A stretch of DNA of 64,000 nt from Viridibacterium silvisoli. Lineage in GTDB: Bacteria > Pseudomonadota > Gammaproteobacteria > Burkholderiales > Rhodocyclaceae. Under the pieces are notes generated by a model. That model searched no databases. It saw nothing but the letters and a program-made list of their open reading frames with translations, and was not told where the DNA came from. Position numbers and translations under genes: made by a program. Positions 1 through 8,095 of this stretch are shown here, piece by piece. The first letter of the stretch is position 1. Each line of letters starts with the position of its first letter. The stretch covers positions 62,001-126,000 of the forward strand of contig NZ_JAYXHS010000003.1 of assembly GCF_036017035.1 (NCBI RefSeq). The letters are read 5' to 3'.

Positions 1-616
1 TCTGCGGCAGGATCTTCGACTCAAGGATTTCCTGCGGAATCGCCGTCACCATCTTCGTGCCGATATAGCCCGGCGAAATCGTGTTGATCGTCACGCCATG
101 CTTGGCCACTTCCAGCGCCAGCGCCTTGGTAAAGCCGTGCATGCCGGCCTTGGCGGCCGAGTAATTGGTCTGGCCGAAAGCGCCCTTCTGCCCGTTCACC
201 GAAGCAACATTGATGACCCGCCCCCAGCGGCGTTCGACCATGCCGTCCATGACCTGCTTGGTCATGTTGAAAACGCTGTCGAGATTGGTGTGGATCACCG
301 CATCCCAATCGTCCTTGCTCATTTTCTTGAAGGTCTTGTCACGCGTAATGCCCGCGTTGTTCACCAGAACATCGACGTGACCGAGCTCGGCCGTCACCTG
401 TTCGACGCAGCTCTTCGCCGAATCGAAATCCGTGACGTCGCACTTGTAGCCCTTGAATGCGTATCCGAGGTGATGCATTTTCGTCAGCCACTCATCTGCC
501 GTCGTGTTGCCCGGCGAATGTGTTGTTGCCACCTTGTAGCCCAGTGCAGCGAGCTTCACGCAGACCGCTTCACCAAGACCGCCCATACCGCCGGTTACCA
601 GCGCAATTCGAACCAT
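1..616 (-). CDS. phaB: Acetoacetyl-CoA reductase (PhaB), 3' end beyond window
   Basis: NADPH-dependent reduction of acetoacetyl-CoA to (R)-3-hydroxybutyryl-CoA, the monomer for polyhydroxybutyrate. The protein begins MVRIALVTGGMGGLGEAV, a Rossmann nucleotide-binding motif. It continues with NNAGITRD, the catalytic Ser region VINVASVNG and the YSAAK Tyr-Lys pair. About 205 residues are present. The family is near 246, so roughly 40 C-terminal residues lie left of position 1. The ATG at 616 has a GGAG about 10 nt upstream. It follows phaC on the same strand, but a terminator lies between, so it probably also has its own promoter. The PhaB assignment rests on this phaC neighbourhood; other SDRs of the FabG type are the main alternative. 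Confidence 0.93.
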   Translation of the reverse strand, partial: MVRIALVTGGMGGLGEAVCVKLAALGYKVATTHSPGNTTADEWLTKMHHLGYAFKGYKCDVTDFDSAKSCVEQVTAELGHVDVLVNNAGITRDKTFKKMSKDDWDAVIHTNLDSVFNMTKQVMDGMVERRWGRVINVASVNGQKGAFGQTNYSAAKAGMHGFTKALALEVAKHGVTINTISPGYIGTKMVTAIPQEILESKILPQ

Positions 617-671
617 TTTTCAGTCTCCGTTCTAGTTTTGGGGTCATTGACCCTGCCCGACACGCAACAGC

Positions 672-700
672 AAAAAGCGCAGCCGGGCGAGCTGCGCTTT
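672..700 (-). terminator. Rho-independent terminator of phaC
   Basis: A 10-bp perfect stem (AAAGCGCAGC / GCTGCGCTTT) with a 7-nt loop is followed, reading leftward, by a run of five T. It starts 8 nt past the phaC stop. Confidence 0.8.
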
Positions 701-708
701 CCTGAAGT

Positions 709-2490
709 TTACAGTTTCTCTTTGACGTAGCTGCCCGGTGCAGCTTCCATCTGTTTGTACTGGCGATTGCCGAGACGCGAGCGCGCAGAGATCTCCTTGC
801 CGCTGCGCTGCTTGAGCCAGTCGATCCAGTTCGGCCACCAGCTGCCTGCAGTCTCGGTTGCCGAATCCAGCCACTCGCCAGAGGTCGCTACCGACTTGTC
901 GTTGGTCCAGTAGCTGCGCTTCTTCTTTGCTGCCGGATTGACGACACCGGCGATGTGGCCGCTGGCGCCCAGCACGAAGGTCGTGTCGCTGCTCAGCAGA
1001 CGACGGCCGAGGTAGGAGGTTTGCCACGGCACGATGTGATCTTCGCGCGCCGCCATGAAGTATGCCGGGCAGGTAATGCGGCCGAGGTCGACTTTTTCGC
1101 CGAGCATTTCGAGCTTGCCCGGAATACGCAGATTGTTTTCCAGGTACATATTGCGCAGGTACCAGGCTGCAAACGGGCCCGGCAGATTGGTGCTGTCGGA
1201 ATTCCAGTAGAGCAGATCGAACACTGGCGGCTTGTTGCCGCGCAGGTAGTTGTCGACCACGTAATTCCAGATGAGGTCGTTCGGACGCAGGCTGGAGAAG
1301 ATGTTCGACAGCTCGCGACCATTCATGAGACCGCTCTTGCCGACCGTGACTTCCTTCGTCGCAACGGCTTGCTCATCGATGTAGCAAGCGATTTCGCCGG
1401 TCTCGGAGAAATCCAGCAGCGCCGTCAGGAAGGTCACGCTCTCGACCGGATCTTCGCCACGCGCATAGGCCACGGCCAGCGCGCTGGCAACCAGCGTGCC
1501 GCCGATACAAAAGCCCAGCACATTCGGCTTGGCAACCTTGCCGATATCGCGCACGACTTCCAGCGCCTTGAGCACGCCGTCGCCGACATAGTCGTCCCAG
1601 CCCAGCGTCGATTGCTCGGCCTTCGGATTGCGCCACGACACGAGGAACACCGTCAGACCTTGCTCCACGGCGTAACGCACGAAGGAGTTCTCAGGTTGCA
1701 GGTCGAGGATGTAGTACTTGTTGATACAGGGCGGCACGATCAGCAGCGGTGTCTCGCTGACCTTTTCGCTCAGAGGCGAATACTGGATCAGCTGCATCAC
1801 GTCGTTTTCGTAGATCACCGATCCTGCAGTCGTCGCCAGATTGACGCCCACTTCGAAAGCGGTGTCATCCGTCATGGAGATGCGCCCCTTCTCCATGTCG
1901 GCAATCATGTTCATCACACCAGCGGTGATGCTCTCGCCCTTGGTGGCAAGCGCACGCTGTACGAACTCGGGATTGGTTGCTGCGAAGTTGGCAGGCGACA
2001 GCGCCTCGACGTATTGCTTGGTGAAGAACTGAACGCGGCTCTTAGCGTGCTTGTCAGGAATCGGCAGCGCGTCGGCCATCGCCGTCAGGTACTGCGAGTT
2101 CAACACATAGGCCTGGCGGATGTAATCGTAGAAAGGACTGGCGGACCACTCCGGTGCCGTGAAGCGGCGATCCTTGGCAACGCCAGACACGACCGGTTCG
2201 GCCGGCGTTTCGTCGGCCTTGCGCGCTGCGATGCTGCTCCACAGGCGTGCATGTTGTTCGAGGTGATCGCGTTGCAGCTGGGTCAGCTTCTCGGTATCGA
2301 AGCCGGGCAGCGAAGGAATGGGGAAACCGGGGAAGCCTGGAATGGCGGCGGGTGCTGCGGCAGGGACGGCGGCCTGTGCATTTGCCTGTGCGGTCGCCAT
2401 CTGCTGGAGGAAGTTCTGCATGAAAGCCTGACCGTTGCGGATCATGCCTTCAAGTGCTTCACGGGACATCTGGGGTGTCTTGTCGTTCAT
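709..2490 (-). CDS. phaC: Class I poly(3-hydroxyalkanoate) synthase
   Basis: Polymerises (R)-3-hydroxyacyl-CoA into PHA granules. 593 residues from the ATG at 2490, matching class I synthases (about 590). An in-frame extension up to 2598 exists, but MNDKTPQMSREALEG is the usual kind of N-terminus. The alpha/beta-hydrolase core carries the lipase-like box GFCIGG with nucleophile Cys328 (codon 1507-1509). The Asp (AAREDHIVPW) and His (GASGHIAGV) of the triad follow. The N-terminal segment has an Ala/Pro-rich stretch of low complexity before the conserved domain. It lies upstream of phaB on the same strand, the common betaproteobacterial PHA order, here without phaA inside the window. Confidence 0.97.
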   Translation of the reverse strand: MNDKTPQMSREALEGMIRNGQAFMQNFLQQMATAQANAQAAVPAAAPAAIPGFPGFPIPSLPGFDTEKLTQLQRDHLEQHARLWSSIAARKADETPAEPVVSGVAKDRRFTAPEWSASPFYDYIRQAYVLNSQYLTAMADALPIPDKHAKSRVQFFTKQYVEALSPANFAATNPEFVQRALATKGESITAGVMNMIADMEKGRISMTDDTAFEVGVNLATTAGSVIYENDVMQLIQYSPLSEKVSETPLLIVPPCINKYYILDLQPENSFVRYAVEQGLTVFLVSWRNPKAEQSTLGWDDYVGDGVLKALEVVRDIGKVAKPNVLGFCIGGTLVASALAVAYARGEDPVESVTFLTALLDFSETGEIACYIDEQAVATKEVTVGKSGLMNGRELSNIFSSLRPNDLIWNYVVDNYLRGNKPPVFDLLYWNSDSTNLPGPFAAWYLRNMYLENNLRIPGKLEMLGEKVDLGRITCPAYFMAAREDHIVPWQTSYLGRRLLSSDTTFVLGASGHIAGVVNPAAKKKRSYWTNDKSVATSGEWLDSATETAGSWWPNWIDWLKQRSGKEISARSRLGNRQYKQMEAAPGSYVKEKL

Positions 2491-2627
2491 GGGGGAACCC
2501 GTTTGAAGTATTGTCGTATTGAAACCATCCGCGAGCTGCCGAGCCCAAGAGTGGTCAGCCTGACCACTATGCATGCGCCCTTGCGTTGATTTTTGCACTG
2601 CACCATAAAACCGTCAAGTCACTCAGA

Positions 2628-2795
2628 ATGATCATCATCGCAATCGCCTGGCTCTACGTCGCGCTCATGCTGTCCCTCGGCGCCACCTCGATCATTGGAG
2701 GCCTGCTCACCTTCGTGGCCTGGGGGCCGCTCCCCCTTGCGATCTTCTGGTACATCTTCGGCAGGAAGCGGCGCAAACAGGAGTCTCCTGAGTGA
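2628..2795 (+). CDS. Small inner-membrane protein
   Basis: A 55-residue protein beginning MIIIAIAWLYVALMLSL. It has two hydrophobic segments (about residues 2-19 and 23-45) and a basic tail, GRKRRKQ, suggesting a cytoplasmic C-terminus. Short proteins of this design are common in betaproteobacteria, but no function is known to me. The start is uncertain: an in-frame ATG at 2586 would add 14 residues and overlap the phaC upstream region. It is transcribed divergently from phaC and converges on pgeF. The stop codons of the two convergent genes are 12 nt apart. Confidence 0.65.
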   Translation: MIIIAIAWLYVALMLSLGATSIIGGLLTFVAWGPLPLAIFWYIFGRKRRKQESPE

Positions 2796-2809
2796 TCGTT
2801 CCGGCGTGA

Positions 2810-3553
2810 TCACTCGCGCCAGATGACACTGGCCATACGTCCGGTCACGCCATCGCGACGATACGAAAAGAAGCGCGACGGGTCGCTGACCGTACACAGA
2901 TCACCGCCGAAGATTGCATCCGCCGCCAAGCCGGCGCTTGCCAATCGCTGACGAGCCAGCATGTAGATGTCCGCCATCCAGCGATCCGCCTTTCCCGGCC
3001 GGAATGCCTGCTCTGCCGCCGCATCGTGACGCATGAATGCCTCACGCACCTCCGGGCCCACTTCGAACTGTGTCGGACCAATGGCAGGCCCCAACCAAGC
3101 AATGAGACTTTCCGGCGCCGCGCGCATCGTCGCGACGCTGGCTTCCAGCACGCCGCCGCACAACCCGCGCCAGCCCGCATGCGCAGCAGCCACGACGCTA
3201 CCGGCCCGATCCGCAAAGAGCACGGGCAAGCAATCAGCAGTCATGATGGCGCAGGGTACGTTCGCACGGTGCGAGCAAATGGCATCCGCCTCGTCCCCTG
3301 AGGCGTCCAGATCAGAATCGATCACCGTGATGCCGTGCACCTGGTTGAGCCAGCGCGGCACAGCAGGCAGCAAGGCGTACAGACGCCCCCGGTTCTCTTC
3401 CACCGCGCTCGCAGCGTCGCCGACACGTCCGCCAAGATTGAAGCTGTCATAAGGCGCGGCGCTGACACCTCCGAAGCGTGTCGTAACGAAGGTCCTGACG
3501 CCTGCGGGTGCGGGCCAGTCAGGAACGATCACAGGCAATTCCTGCACGGACAT
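2810..3553 (-). CDS. pgeF: PgeF/YfiH multicopper-oxidase-like (laccase domain) protein
   Basis: 247 residues of the YfiH/DUF152 family. The E. coli member PgeF is a peptidoglycan amidase that removes L-Ser wrongly incorporated at the second stem-peptide position; relatives show polyphenol oxidase or purine nucleoside activity in vitro. The zinc-site signatures are visible: NQVHG, TADCLPVLF and AAHAGWRGL. The start is the ATG at 3553, preceded by TAAGG made partly from the rluD stop. An upstream in-frame extension to 3811 lies inside rluD and is rejected. The gene is 5 nt downstream of rluD, so the two are almost certainly cotranscribed, as in many proteobacteria. Confidence 0.93.
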   Translation of the reverse strand: MSVQELPVIVPDWPAPAGVRTFVTTRFGGVSAAPYDSFNLGGRVGDAASAVEENRGRLYALLPAVPRWLNQVHGITVIDSDLDASGDEADAICSHRANVPCAIMTADCLPVLFADRAGSVVAAAHAGWRGLCGGVLEASVATMRAAPESLIAWLGPAIGPTQFEVGPEVREAFMRHDAAAEQAFRPGKADRWMADIYMLARQRLASAGLAADAIFGGDLCTVSDPSRFFSYRRDGVTGRMASVIWRE

Positions 3554-3558
3554 GCGCC

Positions 3559-4542
3559 TTAGCTCTCGGTGCGCACAGCAGCAATCAGGGCGCGCAGGTC
3601 CTCGGCGAGCGGCACTTCCCATTGCACGGGCTGATGCGAGTCCGGATGCGTAAGCCCCAGACGGAATGCATGCAGCGCCTGCCTGTCGAAGCCCACTGCC
3701 GCTTTGATGGCCTGGCGTTTCGGACCATAGACCGGGTCGCCCACGAGCGCGTGACCGATGTGCGCCATGTGCACGCGAATCTGGTGCGTACGACCTGTTT
3801 CGAGCACGCACTCGACCTGCGAGCAGCGCGCGAAATGCTCGATCACCTTGAAGTGGGTACGCGCCGGCTTGCCGTTCTCCACCACCGCCATCTTCACCCG
3901 CTGATTGGGGTGACGACCGATGGGCGCGTCGATAAAGCCGACCTGGTTTGGCTTGCCGAGCACCAGTGCCGCGTAGTGACGCTTGACGGTGTGCTCCTGC
4001 AACTGGCGCACCAGATCAGTCTGTGCCGTCAATGTGCGCGCCACCACCATGAGACCGGAGGTTTCCTTGTCGAGACGATGCACGATGCCTGCACGCGGCA
4101 GACCTGCCAGCGACTCATCGTGAGCCAGCAAGGCATTGAGCAGCGTGCCGCTCCAGTTGCCGCTACCCGGATGCACAACCAGTCCGGCGGGCTTGTTGAT
4201 CACGATGAGGTGCTCGTCCTCAAAGATGATGTCCAGCGGAATGGCTTCGGGCACGTCAGCCAGTTCAGCATTGCTGGCAACCGGTGCAACGGTCACCTGC
4301 TCACCGCCGATCAGCTTGTACTTGGTATCGAGCACGACCTGTCCGCCGACGCTGACACGGCCATCGCGGATCCAGTCCTGCAGACGGCTGCGCGAATGCT
4401 CCGGCAACATTTTTGCGAGGGCGGCGTCAAAGCGCAGCCCGGCCAGATCGAAGGGGATCTCGATCTGGACACTCGGTGGATCGGCCCTTCCGCTATAATC
4501 GGCGGTCTCTTTTGTTGGCGGTGTTGGAATGTTCAAGCTCAC
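3559..4542 (-). CDS. rluD: Ribosomal large subunit pseudouridine synthase D
   Basis: Forms pseudouridines 1911, 1915 and 1917 in helix 69 of 23S rRNA. An N-terminal S4 RNA-binding domain (LAGLRFDAALAKML to GRVSVGG) precedes the catalytic RluA-type domain with the signature HRLDKETSGLMV containing the nucleophilic Asp. No ATG lies between codon 1 of the long frame and the S4 domain. The GTG at 4542 gives 327 residues, the normal RluD length, and overlaps the start of divergent bamD by 14 bp. A TTG at 4536 is the alternative. Divergence from bamD and cotranscription with pgeF are conserved betaproteobacterial context. Confidence 0.92.
   Translation of the reverse strand: MSLNIPTPPTKETADYSGRADPPSVQIEIPFDLAGLRFDAALAKMLPEHSRSRLQDWIRDGRVSVGGQVVLDTKYKLIGGEQVTVAPVASNAELADVPEAIPLDIIFEDEHLIVINKPAGLVVHPGSGNWSGTLLNALLAHDESLAGLPRAGIVHRLDKETSGLMVVARTLTAQTDLVRQLQEHTVKRHYAALVLGKPNQVGFIDAPIGRHPNQRVKMAVVENGKPARTHFKVIEHFARCSQVECVLETGRTHQIRVHMAHIGHALVGDPVYGPKRQAIKAAVGFDRQALHAFRLGLTHPDSHQPVQWEVPLAEDLRALIAAVRTES
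4494..4499 (+). promoter_or_regulatory. Candidate -10 element of bamD
   Basis: A perfect TATAAT lies 29 nt upstream of the bamD ATG. No good -35 is found at 16-18 nt spacing; TGGACA at 4466 is 22 nt away. The element lies inside the rluD coding start. Confidence 0.45.
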
Positions 4543-5311
4543 GGTTCGCAGTGTACCCGCAGTTCTGGCGATTGTTTGCGCACTTGGCCTGTCGGCATGT
4601 GCGAGCAACGACCGGCTCAAGGGCGAGACGCCACAGGCGCTCTTCGACGAAGCCAAGGAATTGCAGGCCGCCGGCTCGTACGAGCGCGCGATCAAGGGCT
4701 TCGAACAACTCGAGGGCACCTTCCCCTACGGTCGCCATGCCCAGCAGGCGCAACTCGAAATCGCCTACACCTATTACAAGATGCTGGACTCCGCGTCAGC
4801 CGTGGCTGCAGCAGACCGCTTCATCAAGCAATACCCCAGTCATCCCAACGTCGACTACGCGTACTACCTCAAAGGCCTGTCGACGCAGATTGCCGAAGAC
4901 TCTTTCCTGAACATCATTTACGAACGGGACATTGCCGATCTCGATCAGGCATCCGTACGTGAGTCTTTCGACGTGTTCCGTGAGCTGGTGACACGCTTCC
5001 CGGACAGCCGCTACACACCGGACGCACGTGCCCGGATGACGCGCATCATCAACGCTCTGTCCCGTCACGAGCTGAAGGTTGCGCGCTACTACTTGCGTCG
5101 TGGCGCGCCGCTGGCAGCAGCCAATCGCGTCAAGGGCATCCTCAAGGATCATTCCGGTTCGCCGGTCATCGAAGAGTCCCTGGCCATCCTGATCACGAGC
5201 TACGACGAACTCGGCCTGCCTGTCCTCAAGGCCGATGCCGAACGCGTCTTGCGCCAGAACTATCCGCAGAGCGCATGGCTCTCGAAGAAGTACACGCCGC
5301 CGGATTACTGA
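4529..5311 (+). CDS. bamD: Outer membrane assembly lipoprotein BamD
   Basis: Essential lipoprotein of the BAM beta-barrel assembly machine, anchored to the periplasmic face of the outer membrane. 260 residues. The signal peptide ends in the lipobox LSAC, with lipidated Cys about residue 25. TPR repeats follow: ALFDEAKELQAAGSYERAI, AQLEIAYTYYKMLD and the diagnostic YPSHPNVDYAYYLKGL. It is monocistronic by appearance: divergent from rluD and followed by a hairpin before panC. The nearest Shine-Dalgarno is poor. Confidence 0.95.
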   Translation: MFKLTVRSVPAVLAIVCALGLSACASNDRLKGETPQALFDEAKELQAAGSYERAIKGFEQLEGTFPYGRHAQQAQLEIAYTYYKMLDSASAVAAADRFIKQYPSHPNVDYAYYLKGLSTQIAEDSFLNIIYERDIADLDQASVRESFDVFRELVTRFPDSRYTPDARARMTRIINALSRHELKVARYYLRRGAPLAAANRVKGILKDHSGSPVIEESLAILITSYDELGLPVLKADAERVLRQNYPQSAWLSKKYTPPDY

Positions 5312-5331
5312 GCCCGGCCCCGCTCCATATA

Positions 5332-5351
5332 ACGCCGCCTCAGGGCGGCGT
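5332..5351 (+). terminator. Hairpin after bamD, weak terminator
   Basis: ACGCCGCC/GGCGGCGT 8-bp stem with loop TCAG, 20 nt past the bamD stop. The following ATTCATT is a poor T-tract, so termination may be partial. Confidence 0.5.
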
Positions 5352-5393
5352 ATTCATTGGCACTGTCCATCCCACCGACCGAGATCACCCCAC

Positions 5394-6245
5394 ATGCAGA
5401 TCCACACCAGCATAGAAAGTCTGCGCAGTGCGCTACGCAATGCCGGAAAGGTGGCCTTCGCGCCCACCATGGGCAATCTGCACGCGGGCCACATCAGCCT
5501 GATGCGACAAGCACAGGATCACGGTGACTGCGTGGTCTCCAGTATCTTCGTCAATCGTTTGCAATTCGGCCCGCGCGAAGATTTCGACAAGTACCCGCGC
5601 ACCTTTGACGCCGATTGCCAGCAGCTGCATGCGGCCGGCGTCGCCCACCTGTTCGCGCCCGATGAGACGGTGCTCTACCCGACGCCGCAGCAGTACTTCG
5701 TGCTCCCCGCGGAGACGCAGGACAGCATCCTTGAAGGCGCTGCACGCCCCGGTCATTTTCGTGGTGTTGCGACGGTCGTCACCAAGCTGCTGAACATCGT
5801 CCAGCCCGACACCGTGCTGCTTGGCAAGAAGGACTACCAGCAGCTCATGGTGATCCGCAACATGGTGCGCGAGCTGAACATGCCCATCGAAGTCATCGGC
5901 TGCGACACCGTGCGCGCCGAGGACGGCCTTGCGCTGTCCTCACGCAACGGCTACCTCTCGATGAACGCCCGTGCGGAGGCCCCGCGCCTGTTCGCGCAGC
6001 TGCAAGTGGTAGCGCGCGCCATCCAGTCCGGCCAGACCGATTTCGCCACGCTTGAAGCCGCCGCCAGCGCCCACCTGTACGAACACGGCTGGCATCCCGA
6101 TTACATATCGGTACGTCGCCAGGCCGATCTGCTCCCGCCCTCACCGGGAGATGCCCTGGTCATTGTGGCAGCCGCCCGGCTGGAAAATACCCGCCTGCTG
6201 GATAACCTCGAAGTCAGCCTCGAACTCAGCCCCGAAGTCGCCTGA
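5394..6245 (+). CDS. panC: Pantothenate synthetase
   Basis: ATP-dependent condensation of D-pantoate with beta-alanine, the last step of pantothenate (CoA precursor) synthesis in the cytosol. 283 residues, the same length as E. coli PanC. It contains the nucleotidyl-transferase HIGH-type motif in PTMGNLHAGH, the FVNRLQFGPREDFDKYPR segment and the KDYQQL loop. The start at 5394 follows the mature-protein pattern; an in-frame extension to 5235 would overlap bamD. The usual partner panB is not adjacent. Confidence 0.97.
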   Translation: MQIHTSIESLRSALRNAGKVAFAPTMGNLHAGHISLMRQAQDHGDCVVSSIFVNRLQFGPREDFDKYPRTFDADCQQLHAAGVAHLFAPDETVLYPTPQQYFVLPAETQDSILEGAARPGHFRGVATVVTKLLNIVQPDTVLLGKKDYQQLMVIRNMVRELNMPIEVIGCDTVRAEDGLALSSRNGYLSMNARAEAPRLFAQLQVVARAIQSGQTDFATLEAAASAHLYEHGWHPDYISVRRQADLLPPSPGDALVIVAAARLENTRLLDNLEVSLELSPEVA

Positions 6246-6288
6246 CAGACGGGCTAACACCTGCACCAGCCGTCGTGACAACCTCGTT

Positions 6289-6314
6289 GCAAGCGTGGCA
6301 TCTGCCACGCTTGC
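6289..6314. repeat. Perfect 12-bp inverted repeat
   Basis: GCAAGCGTGGCA and TGCCACGCTTGC are separated by 2 nt, 43 nt past the panC stop. There is no T-tract on either side, so it is hairpin-forming but not a classical terminator. It may end panC transcription with Rho or be an operator for the downstream operon. Confidence 0.55.
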
Positions 6315-6427
6315 CAGCGCGTGTTGCGCGTGAATGGCACATGACTCAGGCAGGATAGCGCCAACTTAGCGCCAACCGTGCTCCAGCCACGGCATGTGCA
6401 GTATTTCACGACAAGAACGAGACGAGG

Positions 6428-8095
6428 ATGACAGGTCGGACGGCAACTCATATGGGTCTTGCCCGGCTATGCCCGCTACCGGCTTTGCTGGCGGCTTGCC
6501 TGTGCCTGCTCGTCCTAGCCAACTCCGCGGCTCATGCAAGATCACAGGCAGCGCATGGCGCATCTGCTGATCACACTGCGCATGGCATGAACCTGAGCCC
6601 GGCCCTTGAGCAGGCTCGCCCCCCCTCCTTTGTCGATTCCGCTGCGGCACAGCTTGCGCTGGGCGATGCGCCGGAGACGCGCGTGCCGAACCGCGCTGTG
6701 GGGTCTGCCCTGTCGCAAGCCAGTGATATCGATAACGCCCCGCTGCGCCTCGAACACGTCCTGTCCTCATTGGGGCAACTGGTCGATCCGCGCAGCAACG
6801 ACGCCGGTGCGCTCTCGAAGACACCAAGCTGGTCCAGCCTGTTGCGCTTTCTCTACTGGCTTGCCCTGCTACTGCTGGTCTGCCTGACCTTGCGTGACGC
6901 CCTGCGCCTGTTCAAGCATCTGCTATCCCGCCCGCCAGCCTTGCCCCCGTCGATGCCGTATGCGCCATGGCCCAGCATCAGCGTCGTGCTGGAAAGCCGT
7001 TCGCCCGTGCGGCTGGCAAGCAGCCTCGCAGCATTGGCGCAGGCAGAGTACCCCGCCGAACGCCTGAAGATCATCGTGCTCTGCCCGACCCATGAAGACG
7101 AGTTTTCAAGCGTCATCCAGGCGGCCAGAACGACGCTTCCCTGCCGCCTCGTCGCAAAGCAGAACAGCCTGGACGGCGACGTGGCCGGGCGCTGCTTCAA
7201 TATCGGCATCCGCGATGGCAATGCCGAACTGGTGCTGGTCCTGTCTGACACCGCGCCATGCACACCGGGCGCCCTGAAAGCCTGCGCCGAACGCTTCTTT
7301 GATCCCTCGCTGGGTGCCTTGCTCGGCTTCCTGCCGGGTGCTTCAGTCGATGATCGCGCCCTCGTGCCGCGCATGCTCAACCTGCTGCGCATAGCCTCCC
7401 AGACGGCGGGGATGACCTCCGCGGCCGGGATGACGCCAGGCACTGGCCTGCTCGCGCTGCGCCGTTCGGCCGTTCGCACGATAGGCCTGAGCCCGACCCA
7501 CACCACCGACTGCTTTGCCTTGTTACGGCAACTGGAGCACTTCGGCAGCCACCACGCGTTGCAGGAAGGCGTCACGGCTGCTGGCGCCACGGTACACAAC
7601 TGGGAAGCGCGCTCGCGCTGGATCGCCGCATCCTCGCGCGCCTTTGCAACCACCCTGCCGCTCAACCCTCTCGGCTTGCTGGGCACTCATCGCGTCGTGC
7701 CTCTGAACTTCGGCATGCAGGGCAAACTCGCCTTGCCCGTGCTGTGGTGCATCGTCGCCATCGGCAGCCTCGTCCTGTATGTCACCGGCAACGCCCTCGC
7801 CGCAGCGACGGGCCTGGCCGTATGCGCTGCAACGGCCTATGGCGTCGACGGCATGCCATCCGCATTCAATGCAACGGCCGTACTGTTCCGCGTGCATGGG
7901 CGCCGCGCAGAAGCCAGCCTCGTCGCCTGGGCCCCCGTAGTGTTCTGCCACGACCTGATGGTGGCACTGGGTAGTGCGATGCAGGCGCTGTGGCGGCGCA
8001 TCACCGATCGCGCGTTCGGCCGCACGCCCCCACCTGCCGAGAGCTTCCACACGCCGCTGCCGACCCAGCCCATTGAGCAGAGCACGCTGACATGA
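6428..8095 (+). CDS. GT2-like membrane protein with degenerate catalytic motifs
   Basis: 555 residues. The N-terminal signal/anchor (about 9-36) is followed by a ~100-residue presumably periplasmic stretch and a TM helix at 139-157. Next comes a cytosolic GT2-type (cellulose/hyaluronan synthase-like) domain at about 180-420, then two or three TM helices at 434-516. The GT fold is suggested by SISVVLESRSP, the strand ELVLVLSDTAPCTPGAL and RSRW at 395-398 in the place of the Q/RxxRW motif. The metal-binding DxD is replaced by Ser273-Asp274-Thr275, while TTD at 359-361 keeps the acid of the TED motif. Its stop overlaps the next ATG (ATGA). Substrate unknown; enzymatic activity is doubtful. The start at 6428 has GAGG directly adjacent, so a later start is possible. 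Confidence 0.6.
   Translation: MTGRTATHMGLARLCPLPALLAACLCLLVLANSAAHARSQAAHGASADHTAHGMNLSPALEQARPPSFVDSAAAQLALGDAPETRVPNRAVGSALSQASDIDNAPLRLEHVLSSLGQLVDPRSNDAGALSKTPSWSSLLRFLYWLALLLLVCLTLRDALRLFKHLLSRPPALPPSMPYAPWPSISVVLESRSPVRLASSLAALAQAEYPAERLKIIVLCPTHEDEFSSVIQAARTTLPCRLVAKQNSLDGDVAGRCFNIGIRDGNAELVLVLSDTAPCTPGALKACAERFFDPSLGALLGFLPGASVDDRALVPRMLNLLRIASQTAGMTSAAGMTPGTGLLALRRSAVRTIGLSPTHTTDCFALLRQLEHFGSHHALQEGVTAAGATVHNWEARSRWIAASSRAFATTLPLNPLGLLGTHRVVPLNFGMQGKLALPVLWCIVAIGSLVLYVTGNALAAATGLAVCAATAYGVDGMPSAFNATAVLFRVHGRRAEASLVAWAPVVFCHDLMVALGSAMQALWRRITDRAFGRTPPPAESFHTPLPTQPIEQSTLT

Noticed and set aside
955..2589. Long open frame (544 codons) on the plus strand opposite phaC
   Set aside because: It mirrors the coding frame of an unmistakable PHA synthase; composition is shadow-like (His/Arg/Gln-rich) and no family motif is present.
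2791..2814. AGTGATC/GATCACT inverted repeat at the convergent stops of the small membrane protein and pgeF
   Set aside because: Only 7-bp arms with a 10-nt spacer and no T-tract; too weak to call a terminator.
3508..4962. 484-codon plus-strand frame across rluD and bamD
   Set aside because: It overlaps two clear genes in wrong frames.
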